From: JBMNOU01 sp050943215 | GTDB lineage: Bacteria; Bacillota; Clostridia; Christensenellales; SZUA-584 | Assembly: GCA_050943215.1 (NCBI GenBank) | Contig: JBMNOU010000034.1 | Location: 1 to 20,581, forward strand | DNA: 20,581 bases | Direction: 5' to 3' | Shown: in pieces, positions 13,937 to 20,581 of the stretch | How positions within the stretch are numbered: the stretch's first letter is position 1 | How the letters are laid out: every line of letters starts with the position of its first letter | Notes under the pieces: generated by a model | Database searches by the model: none | Told to the model about the DNA's origin: nothing | The model's input: the letters and a program-made list of their open reading frames with translations, nothing else | Made by a program: the position numbers and the translations under genes

Positions 13937-15802
13937 ATGAAAACAGTAAGATTAACAATGGCACAAGCTCTGCTGAAATTTCTTGATAACCAGTATATAG
14001 AGATTGATGGCGTAGAGAACAAGTTTGTTAAAGGCATTTTCGGTATTTTCGGACATGGCAACTGTACTGGTCTTGGACAGGCACTCGATCAATATCCGGA
14101 AAGCCTGCCTTATCATCCTGTTCATAATGAACAGGGGGGAGTCCACGCGGCTATATCATATACAAAGATGAAAAACCGCAGGGAAATATTTGCGTGCACA
14201 ACTTCGATAGGCCCTGGCGCTTTAAATATGGTAACAGCTGCCGGTGTTGCAACAACGAACCGGCTGCCGGTGTTATTACTTCCGGGGGATATCTTTGCTT
14301 CAAGACAACCCGATCCGGTTTTACAGCAGGTAGAGCAGTTCCATGATTATACGATTACTGCCAATGATGCGTTTAAAGCCGTTAGCCGTTATTGGGACAG
14401 GGTATCGCGGCCAGAGCAGCTGATGTCTGCAGCGCTGCATGCGATGCGTGTTCTGACCGATCCGGTCAATACCGGTGCCGTGACTTTGGCTCTTCCTCAG
14501 GATGTGCAGGCGGAATCATATGATTATCCAGTTGAATTCTTAGAGAAGAGGGTTCATCATATTGAAAGGCGTGTTCTGTCCGATTCGAATCTTAAGAGAT
14601 TCGTTGATCTTATCAAGGATAAGAAAAGGCCTCTGTTGATTTGCGGTGGCGGTGTGAAATATTCCGGCGCCGAACAAGCGCTGGTTAAACTCGCTTCCGA
14701 TTTTAACATCCCAATTACAGAAACGCATGCTGGAAAAGGCGCTATCGTTTGGGATAACCAATATAACATGGGGCCTGTCGGATGCAGCGGCACATTAATT
14801 GCCAACAGATATGCAAAAGATGCCGATCTGATCATTGGAGTGGGAACAAGATTTACCGACTTTACAACATCCTCGAAATGGGCGTTTCAGAACGAGAACG
14901 CAAAGTTTGCATCCATCAATGTCAATAATTTTGATTCATACAAACTTGAGTCACTATCGGTACTTGCGGATGCGAAACTAGCTCTCGAATCAATCACGGA
15001 CGCTTTGCATGCGATTGGGTATAAAACCGCTTATACCGGGAGCGAATTTGCAACTGCCAAGAAAGAATGGAATGAAGAGATCGATAAGTTATCGAGCGCA
15101 AGGCTCAGCGACGTGATACCGCAAACAGCTGCTCTTGGCGTTATTAACAAAACAATTGATAAAGACGCCGTTATTGTTGCAGCAGCAGGTACGCTACCGG
15201 GCTGCTTGCAGCGTATGTGGAAAACGATGTCACCTAATACGTACAACATGGAATATGGTTTTTCATGCATGGGATATGAAGTTGCCGGTGCATTAGGCGC
15301 TAAGATGGCTGACCCGTCAAAAGAAGTTTATACAATTATCGGTGACGGCAGCTATATGATGCTCAACAGCGAACTGTTTACTTCAACGCGCGAAAAACAA
15401 AAAATCACGCTTCTTCTTATGAATAACTATGGTCATCAGTGTATCGACAGTCTGCAAAAAAGCGCTGGCCAGGATGGATATGGCAATGAGTTCCGTTATA
15501 TCGATGAAAAGACACAAAAATTCAGCGGTGAATACGTCAACGTTGACTATGTAAAACATGCTGAAAGTATGGGCTGCAAGGGTTATAGGGTCCGCACTGT
15601 TGAAGAACTTGAAGCTGCGATCATTGATGCAAAGAAGCAAAAGGTTTCAGTTATGATTGAGGTTATGAGCCGCAAGAATACAAACACAAACGGATATGAT
15701 TCATGGTGGAGAATCGGAGTTGCGGACGTTTCCGAAAAAGAAGCCGTACAAAAATCATTTTGCGCGATGCAAGAGAAAGTCGACCAGACAAGGAAATATT
15801 AA
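13937..15802 (+). CDS. iolD: 3D-(3,5/4)-trihydroxycyclohexane-1,2-dione hydrolase (IolD)
   Basis: 621 residues from the ATG at 13937; AAAGGAG lies 9 nt upstream. A TTG directly before it is in frame but less likely. This is a thiamine-diphosphate enzyme with the acetolactate synthase-like three-domain layout. N-terminal PYR domain: FGIFGHGNCTGLGQAL (about 35-50) and HNEQGG with the catalytic glutamate (65). Middle domain: LLICGGGVKYSG. C-terminal PP domain: GDGSYMMLNSE from residue 469, with MNN about 28 residues later, the ThDP/Mg motif. It hydrolyses the cyclic diketone to 5-deoxy-D-glucuronate, opening the inositol ring, the third step of the pathway. iolE follows after 63 bp containing a small hairpin. 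Confidence 0.95.
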   Translation: MKTVRLTMAQALLKFLDNQYIEIDGVENKFVKGIFGIFGHGNCTGLGQALDQYPESLPYHPVHNEQGGVHAAISYTKMKNRREIFACTTSIGPGALNMVTAAGVATTNRLPVLLLPGDIFASRQPDPVLQQVEQFHDYTITANDAFKAVSRYWDRVSRPEQLMSAALHAMRVLTDPVNTGAVTLALPQDVQAESYDYPVEFLEKRVHHIERRVLSDSNLKRFVDLIKDKKRPLLICGGGVKYSGAEQALVKLASDFNIPITETHAGKGAIVWDNQYNMGPVGCSGTLIANRYAKDADLIIGVGTRFTDFTTSSKWAFQNENAKFASINVNNFDSYKLESLSVLADAKLALESITDALHAIGYKTAYTGSEFATAKKEWNEEIDKLSSARLSDVIPQTAALGVINKTIDKDAVIVAAAGTLPGCLQRMWKTMSPNTYNMEYGFSCMGYEVAGALGAKMADPSKEVYTIIGDGSYMMLNSELFTSTREKQKITLLLMNNYGHQCIDSLQKSAGQDGYGNEFRYIDEKTQKFSGEYVNVDYVKHAESMGCKGYRVRTVEELEAAIIDAKKQKVSVMIEVMSRKNTNTNGYDSWWRIGVADVSEKEAVQKSFCAMQEKVDQTRKY

Positions 15803-15813
15803 ACAAAATCTAA

Positions 15814-15832
15814 TGCGGTAAAAGCAACCGCA
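15814..15832 (+). promoter_or_regulatory. Small intercistronic hairpin between iolD and iolE
   Basis: TGCGGT (15814-15819) pairs perfectly with ACCGCA (15827-15832) over a 7-nt loop, with no T-run after it. It may affect mRNA processing or stability; it is not a terminator. Confidence 0.5.
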
Positions 15833-15865
15833 GGAAATATATATTTAAAAAAGGAGGAGACTGAA

Positions 15866-16759
15866 ATGGTCAAAGTGGGGAATTGTCCCGATTCTTGGGG
15901 CGTATGGTTTGATAAAGACGACAAACAAATGTCATGGCTTAGATTTACAGAGGAATGCTCAAGGGCAGGCTTCAAGTATATTGAGATTGGCCCGCTGGGG
16001 TATATGTCTACCGATCCTAGCGTTTTGAATGAGGAGTTCAAAAAAAGAGGCTTGGTGCCGGTTGCCGGAAATATCATGTTTGATCTTGAAGACGATTCTT
16101 TAATGGAAGCTTCAATCAACAAAACCAAAACAGTTTGCGAATTGTCTAAAAAAATCGGCGCAGAGTATTTTATCATTATGGACGGCATGTACAGCGATAT
16201 GTGGACAGGCGAGCTACTTAAGCCAAAGGCACTCGATGAGGATGCATGGAAGAGATTGGTTAAGAATCTTGTCGCTATTTCTCGGGTCGCACAGGATTGC
16301 GGCATTAAACCGGTATTTCATCCGCATGCGGCAACCCATGTCGAATATGAACCACAGATTGAACGGCTTCTAGCGGAAACCAGTCCGAAAGATGTCATGC
16401 TTTGCTTTGATACGGGACACCATATCTATTGCGAGGGTAATGATGTATATTCTTTTATGGAAAACTATGCAGACAGGATTTCGTTCCTGCATCTTAAAGA
16501 CCTGGTAAAACCGATAAAAGAAGAAGTATGGAAAAAAGACATTTCATTTTCACAGGCAACAAAGATGGGCGTATGGGCTGAAATAGGTAAAGGTGAAATT
16601 GATTTCGTCAGAATTAAGAAGATTTTAGATAAAAACGGATTTAACGGATATGCCATTATTGAACATGACATGTATCCTGTAGATTTTGATGTGCCGTTTG
16701 AAATACAAAAAAGAACCGGAGAATACCTGACGTCTATCGGTTTTGGAACATTGGAGTAA
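15866..16759 (+). CDS. iolE: Inosose dehydratase (IolE)
   Basis: 297 residues; AAGGAGGAG 6 nt before the ATG. A TIM-barrel sugar-isomerase-like fold with the IolE opening GNCPDSWGVW (5-14) and YIEIGPLGYM. Metal/substrate motifs follow in order: HPHAATHVE, CFDTGHHIYC, FLHLKD and IIEHDMYP, which provide the His/Asp/Glu ligands. It dehydrates scyllo-inosose (2-keto-myo-inositol) to 3D-trihydroxycyclohexane-1,2-dione, the second step of inositol catabolism and the substrate source for IolD encoded just upstream. iolG begins 21 bp after the stop with its own ribosome binding site, so iolDEG form one transcription unit. The length matches the family. Confidence 0.95.
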   Translation: MVKVGNCPDSWGVWFDKDDKQMSWLRFTEECSRAGFKYIEIGPLGYMSTDPSVLNEEFKKRGLVPVAGNIMFDLEDDSLMEASINKTKTVCELSKKIGAEYFIIMDGMYSDMWTGELLKPKALDEDAWKRLVKNLVAISRVAQDCGIKPVFHPHAATHVEYEPQIERLLAETSPKDVMLCFDTGHHIYCEGNDVYSFMENYADRISFLHLKDLVKPIKEEVWKKDISFSQATKMGVWAEIGKGEIDFVRIKKILDKNGFNGYAIIEHDMYPVDFDVPFEIQKRTGEYLTSIGFGTLE

Positions 16760-16780
16760 TTTATTGAGGAGTAAACAACA

Positions 16781-17911
16781 ATGAAAGAAATTAAAATTGG
16801 GATAATTGGTGCAAACTGGATGGGATCCTATCATGCAATGGGATTTTCTAAAGTCCGTCAAACATACGGTACAGAAGTCGTCCCTGTTTTTGGGATGGTT
16901 GCCGATATGGATGAAGAAAAAGCGAAGATTGCCTATGAAAGATTCGGTTTTGAAAAATGGAGCACAAAATGGCAGGACGTGATTGAGGATCCTTCGATTG
17001 ATCTTGTAATTATCGCGACGCCTAATTTTACACATCCGGAAATTGCAATTGCAGCGGCGAACGCAAAAAAACATATTATATGTGAGAAACCAATGGCGAA
17101 TACGTTGGAAGAAGGGTGCCAAATGGTAGAGGCAGCAAAGAAAAACGGAATTATCAGTGCTGTTGGGTTTATATACACATACTGCCCGGTGCAGGCGTTT
17201 GCCAAACAGTTGATTGAGTCGGGCGAGTTGGGAGACTTTATCAGCTTTAGAGGCCAGTTTGATTTAGATTATTGCGCAGATCCGAACACACCGTCAACAT
17301 GGAGGCAATATGCAAAGTATGCCGGCACTGGCGCGCTTGGCGATGTAACTGCACATATTGTCAGCCTTTCTGATATGTTGGTTGGAGAAATTGAAGAGGT
17401 TTGCGCTGTTTCGGATATCGTGTATAAAGAAAGGCCCAAGTCGGCAGGCTCAAGTGAAAAGGTTGCTGTTGATACGGATGATCAGGTCTATCTTATGGTC
17501 AAATATCAGAATGGCCGTATCGGTGCCATGTCTTCAAGCCGTGTTGTGAACGGGAAAGCCGCTGGGTTGGGCTATGAGATTCAGGGTACAAAAGGAACGA
17601 TAATATATTCTCTTGACAGAATTAACGAGGTTGAGCTGTTCATAAAAGGCGGCGATCCGGAACAGAAGGGATTCAAGACGCTCAAAGGAAATCAACTGCA
17701 CGGAGAATATAAACACATTTCTCAGATGAATGAGCTTGGCGTTGCATATCATGATGTTTTATGCATTCAGGCACATACGGTGCTCGAGGCGATTGCCAAA
17801 AACAGACCGCTTAAACTGGATATTGCGTATGGCCATAAAGTCGATAGAATATTGGCAGCAGCTCAGTTATCGGACAAAGAGCGCAGGTGGGTTAAAGTAT
17901 CGGAATTATAA
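16781..17911 (+). CDS. iolG: Myo-inositol 2-dehydrogenase-like oxidoreductase (IolG), Gfo/Idh/MocA family
   Basis: 376 residues; GAGGAG 9 nt before the ATG. The N-terminal Rossmann domain begins IGIIGANWMGSYHAMGF, a G-x-x-G-x-x-G-type NAD site. CEKPMANT contains the family Lys103. GDVTAHIVSLSD provides Asp188 and His192, matching the Lys-Asp-His catalytic set of IolG. It oxidises myo-inositol to scyllo-inosose with NAD, the entry step of the pathway. Gfo/Idh/MocA enzymes have varied substrates and this one is somewhat longer than the Bacillus enzyme, so scyllo-inositol or another cyclitol is possible; the operon with iolD and iolE strongly favours an inositol. A remnant-like reading frame and a terminator follow. 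Confidence 0.9.
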   Translation: MKEIKIGIIGANWMGSYHAMGFSKVRQTYGTEVVPVFGMVADMDEEKAKIAYERFGFEKWSTKWQDVIEDPSIDLVIIATPNFTHPEIAIAAANAKKHIICEKPMANTLEEGCQMVEAAKKNGIISAVGFIYTYCPVQAFAKQLIESGELGDFISFRGQFDLDYCADPNTPSTWRQYAKYAGTGALGDVTAHIVSLSDMLVGEIEEVCAVSDIVYKERPKSAGSSEKVAVDTDDQVYLMVKYQNGRIGAMSSSRVVNGKAAGLGYEIQGTKGTIIYSLDRINEVELFIKGGDPEQKGFKTLKGNQLHGEYKHISQMNELGVAYHDVLCIQAHTVLEAIAKNRPLKLDIAYGHKVDRILAAAQLSDKERRWVKVSEL

Positions 17912-18008
17912 GGAAACGCTATTAGTAGCAGCATATGATGATGTGCTTGCAAAAGAAATGAAGAATTTCACCGGGCATCCCGAAATCGGGCTTGCAAAGG
18001 CTGAATAG
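17912..18008 (+). pseudogene. Possible gene-tail remnant after iolG
   Basis: Directly after the iolG stop, the +1 frame encodes a protein-like stretch (ETLLVAAYDDVLAKEMKNF, continuing to GLAKAE) ending at TAG 18006-18008. It has no start codon or ribosome binding site of its own, and the frame overlaps the iolG end. It could be the tail of a deleted gene, a former iolG extension separated by a frameshift, or chance. I do not recognise the family. Confidence 0.3.
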
Positions 18009-18044
18009 AATTATATATTATAGTAATAAAACGAATAATTATTT

Positions 18045-18094
18045 AATGCTTCCGACCTTTGATAAAAATTTAGGACGGAGGCATTTTTTATTTT
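18045..18094 (+). terminator. Intrinsic terminator of the iolDEG operon
   Basis: AATGCTTCCG (18045-18054) pairs with CGGAGGCATT (18076-18085), 10 bp with one G-T pair, and is followed by TTTTTATTTT. The 21-nt loop can form a further short stem (CCT/AGG). Confidence 0.88.
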
Positions 18095-18263
18095 ATTAAT
18101 AAAAAAGATAAATAAAATAAATAAAAACAAAAAAAAGAAAAAATAATAAAAATTTATTAATAAAAAAGAGGAAATAATGCAGAAACATAGAATATATACT
18201 TAATAGTATACTAATTGGTGCAAATAATAAGCATCTTAATGGTATATTAAAAATTATTGATAT
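18095..18263. other. Extremely AT-rich spacer before the ABC transporter genes
   Basis: Almost only A and T, with long A-runs on the + strand. The 17-bp phrase TTTATTAATAAAAAAGA occurs at 18092-18108 (overlapping the terminator tail) and 18153-18169. A palindromic AGTATACT lies near 18205-18212 and GTGCAAAT at 18218-18225. A promoter for the transporter operon must lie here, but no good -35/-10 pair stands out; the A-tracts may act as an UP element or bent DNA. Confidence 0.6.
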
Positions 18264-18278
18264 ATGGAGGAAAAAGTG

Positions 18279-19433
18279 GTGAAAGCAAAGAAGATTATTG
18301 GGTTATTGCTAGCTGTATTGTTAATATTTACACTGGCAGCTGCATGCGGCCAACAGGCTGGAAGTAAATCGACTGAAAGCAAAGAGCCTTCGGAATCAGA
18401 GAAAACGGTTGAAGAAAGCAAAGAGCCGATTGAGGCAAAGGGCGGAAAAGTGGGAATATTGTCACCTACGGTCAACGTAGTTAGGTTTGTTACAGACTCT
18501 GAATATATGCAGGCAAAATTGCAGGATATGGGATATACTGCTGAAATCCAATATGCGGATGATAATGTTTCGAACCAAATCAATCAGATTGAGAATATGA
18601 TCACCAAAGGTTTTGATGTTTTGATTCTTATCCCGGTGGATGCTGAAGCAGTAGCCCCTGCTTGCGATAAAGCATTTGAGGCTGGTATTGGCATTATTTC
18701 CTATGACAGATTGGTCAAAGCGACGAAATCTGTAACATATTACGCGACTTTTGACAATGTCAAGGTTGGTGAAGCATGCGGCCAATATATTGTCGATAAA
18801 TTGGATCTTGAAAATGTAGAAGGCCCCTTTAATATTGAGCTGTTTACCGGCGACATTGCGGACAACAATGCTAAGATGACGCTGGACGGTGCGATGTCAG
18901 TTCTTCAGCCGTATATTGATAACGGAAAGCTGGTTGTACCGAGCGGCCAAACCGCTCTTGAACAATGCGTTACGCAGGGATGGGACTCCGGCGCGGCTCA
19001 GGACCGCATGGAAAATATCATAAGCGGATTCTATTCGGATAAGAAACTTGACGCTGTTATGACGACCTATGGCGGCATGGGAATCGGCGTTGCCACTGCG
19101 CTTAAGGAGAATGGATACGGCACAGCTGACAAACCTATGCCAATAATCACCGGGCAGGATGCCGAGCTGCGTATTATCAAATCCATAATTGCCGATGAAA
19201 TGACGATGAGTATCTGCAAAGATACCCGCGTTTTGGGTGATATCGCAGTGGGTATGGCTGATGCGATCATTAAAGGAGAAGACTATCCAATCAATGATAC
19301 CTCATCTTACGATAACGGAGCCTTTATTGTTCCGACATATCTGGCTGACGTAACCGTCTTTGATAAAGACAATTTGGACGAAGTAACTATTGACAGCGGA
19401 TTGTTTACACGGGAAGAAGTATACGGAAAATAA
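18279..19433 (+). CDS. Sugar ABC transporter substrate-binding lipoprotein, ChvE-like
   Basis: 384 residues from GTG at 18279: GGAGG at 18266-18270 is 8 nt upstream, and the signal peptide then starts MKAKKIIGLLLAVLLIFTL. An in-frame ATG at 18264 overlaps that site and is unlikely. The lipobox is LAAAC with Cys23 as the lipidated residue, so it is anchored to the outer face of the membrane. A Ser/Glu/Lys-rich linker follows (about 25-52). The mature domain (VGILSPTVN, QYADDNVSNQINQIENM, GFDVLILIPVDA, ISYDRL) closely follows the ChvE/multiple-sugar-binding pattern of the periplasmic-binding-4 family. Likely ligand: a monosaccharide or inositol; the position after iolDEG favours inositol, but ChvE relatives often bind several aldoses. 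The ATPase gene follows. Confidence 0.9.
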   Translation: MKAKKIIGLLLAVLLIFTLAAACGQQAGSKSTESKEPSESEKTVEESKEPIEAKGGKVGILSPTVNVVRFVTDSEYMQAKLQDMGYTAEIQYADDNVSNQINQIENMITKGFDVLILIPVDAEAVAPACDKAFEAGIGIISYDRLVKATKSVTYYATFDNVKVGEACGQYIVDKLDLENVEGPFNIELFTGDIADNNAKMTLDGAMSVLQPYIDNGKLVVPSGQTALEQCVTQGWDSGAAQDRMENIISGFYSDKKLDAVMTTYGGMGIGVATALKENGYGTADKPMPIITGQDAELRIIKSIIADEMTMSICKDTRVLGDIAVGMADAIIKGEDYPINDTSSYDNGAFIVPTYLADVTVFDKDNLDEVTIDSGLFTREEVYGK

Positions 19434-19468
19434 GTAAATAGTATTGATCAACAGTTATTTTCAAAAAT

Positions 19469-19500
19469 CTTTTGGCGGTGGTATTATCCACCGCCAAAAG
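19469..19500 (+). promoter_or_regulatory. Perfect 13-bp intercistronic hairpin between binding protein and ATPase genes
   Basis: CTTTTGGCGGTGG (19469-19481) pairs without mismatch with CCACCGCCAAAAG (19488-19500) around a TATTAT loop. No T-run follows, so it is better read as an mRNA-stabilising or processing element than a full terminator. Such hairpins commonly allow more binding protein than ATPase to be made. Confidence 0.85.
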
Positions 19501-19548
19501 GTATAAAAATGGACTAGATCAAACGATATTAAGTCGGGAGTATATAAT

Positions 19549-20581
19549 ATGTCTGAATTCATATTGGAAATGCGGGCTATTACCAAAGAGTTTCCGGGTG
19601 TCAAAGCATTGGATAATGTTAACCTGCAGGTAAAAAAGGGAGAGATCCATGCATTGGTTGGCGAAAACGGTGCGGGTAAATCGACATTGATGAGGGTTCT
19701 AAGCGGCGTATATCCATACGGAACTTATACAGGTGACGTCTTGTATAATGGGGGTATTGTAAAGTTTAAGGATATCAAGCAAAGCGAAAATGTAGGCATT
19801 GCAATTATCCACCAGGAATTGGCGCTAATCCCGTATTTATCAATAACGGAAAATATTTTTTTGGGTAATGAAGTAGCAAAGCGGGGCGTTATCGATCATA
19901 ATGAGGCGATAAAAAAGACAGTTGATTTAATGAAAGAGGTCGGTTTAAAAGATTCTCCTGAAACCAAAATTGTGGATATCGGGGTGGGCAAACAGCAGTT
20001 AGTTGAAATATGCAAAGCTCTGTCAAAAAAAGTCGAATTGTTGATTCTGGATGAACCGACTGCGGCATTGAATGATAACGAAAGCAACAACCTGCTCAAT
20101 TTGCTGGTTCAGTTTAAATCCCAAGGCATCACATGCATCATGATTTCGCATAAGCTTAAGGAAGTTCTGAAAATAGCTGATTCCATTACGATACTGCGGG
20201 ACGGAAAGACTGTTGATACAATGGTTAGAGAGGAAGTTTCCGAGGACCGTATAATTAAGAGCATGGTTGGCCGAAGTATGACTGAGCGTTTTCCAAAACG
20301 CAGTCATCAAGCGGGGGACATCTTTTTTGAGGTGAAACACTGGGACGTTTATCACCCTTTACATGAACAGCGGAAAATCAGTAACGATATTTCTATCAAT
20401 GTTAAGAAAGGAGAAGTCGTAGGTATTGCCGGTCTGATGGGTGCTGGAAGGACAGAATTTGCCATGAGTCTTTTCGGTAAATCGTATGGTAAGAATATCA
20501 GCGGAGAAATTATTAAGAGCGGAAAGAAATTAAAATTAAATTCACCGAGCGATGCAATAAAAAGCGGAATATCATACGTCA
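19549..20581 (+). CDS. Sugar ABC transporter ATP-binding protein, MmsA/GguA/XylG-like (3' partial)
   Basis: 344 residues are visible and the frame is still open at the window end. ATG start with GGGAG 8 nt upstream. First nucleotide-binding domain: Walker A GENGAGKST (38-46), Q-loop IIHQE (about 86-90), a degenerate signature GVGKQQL (145-151), Walker B LLILDEP (164-170) and H-loop His201. A second domain begins at about 280 with the degenerate Walker A GLMGAGRTE (295-303), as is normal for the duplicated ATPases of carbohydrate uptake (CUT2) transporters. It energises import of the ligand caught by the upstream ChvE-like lipoprotein. A permease gene is expected immediately downstream, outside the window. 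Confidence 0.92.
   Translation, partial: MSEFILEMRAITKEFPGVKALDNVNLQVKKGEIHALVGENGAGKSTLMRVLSGVYPYGTYTGDVLYNGGIVKFKDIKQSENVGIAIIHQELALIPYLSITENIFLGNEVAKRGVIDHNEAIKKTVDLMKEVGLKDSPETKIVDIGVGKQQLVEICKALSKKVELLILDEPTAALNDNESNNLLNLLVQFKSQGITCIMISHKLKEVLKIADSITILRDGKTVDTMVREEVSEDRIIKSMVGRSMTERFPKRSHQAGDIFFEVKHWDVYHPLHEQRKISNDISINVKKGEVVGIAGLMGAGRTEFAMSLFGKSYGKNISGEIIKSGKKLKLNSPSDAIKSGISYV

Noticed and set aside
15799..16305. 168-codon open frame on the - strand over iolE
   Set aside because: Antisense to iolE, whose motifs are clear; its Ser/Leu-rich composition is typical of a shadow frame.
18264..18278. ATG start at 18264 for the binding lipoprotein
   Set aside because: This ATG overlaps the GGAGG ribosome binding site; GTG at 18279 gives proper spacing and a standard lipoprotein signal peptide.

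Overview
The window looks like chromosome of a low-GC Gram-positive anaerobe, most likely a member of Clostridia. The reasons are AT-rich intergenic DNA, strong AGGAGG-type ribosome binding sites, several TTG/GTG starts, canonical sigma-A promoters, a lipoprotein-type binding protein and the gene families present. Every supported gene is on the + strand. No tRNA, rRNA, CRISPR array or insertion sequence was recognised.

Region 1 (1-5620), cell surface. The window opens inside a secreted protein made of near-identical 109-residue Ig-like (FlgD-like) repeats, encoded by 327-bp tandem DNA repeats, ending in an NlpC/P60 peptidase domain. A canonical promoter then leads into two family-2 glycosyltransferases and a Wzx-type flippase, which look like the end of a surface-polysaccharide locus.

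Region 2 (5621-8520), acyl-CoA metabolism. A strong promoter with a palindrome between its -35 and -10 boxes drives a 3-hydroxyacyl-CoA dehydrogenase and an SCP2-type thiolase, closed by a strong terminator.

Region 3 (8520-11600), an orphan radical SAM gene of unknown function between two long gaps without convincing large genes. The upstream gap holds a 20-bp tandem repeat, a 32-codon ORF with an excellent ribosome binding site, and about 240 nt dense in inverted repeats that may be a structured RNA or leader. The downstream gap holds a strong terminator and several smaller hairpins.

Region 4 (11470-20581), myo-inositol catabolism and sugar uptake. iolB has its own promoter, followed by a LacI-family regulator and then iolD-iolE-iolG. 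These cover inositol oxidation, dehydration, ring opening and isomerisation to 2-deoxy-5-keto-gluconate. The kinase (iolC), aldolase (iolJ) and semialdehyde dehydrogenase (iolA) are not in the window. After a terminator and a very AT-rich spacer come a ChvE-like sugar-binding lipoprotein and the first 344 residues of its ABC ATPase. A perfect 13-bp hairpin without a U-tract separates these two genes. The inference is that the ABC system imports inositol or a related sugar and that the LacI regulator controls the set.

No obviously new multi-gene system was found. The best candidates for something undescribed are the small ORF plus structured stretch upstream of the radical SAM gene, and the recently amplified repeats of the surface peptidase.
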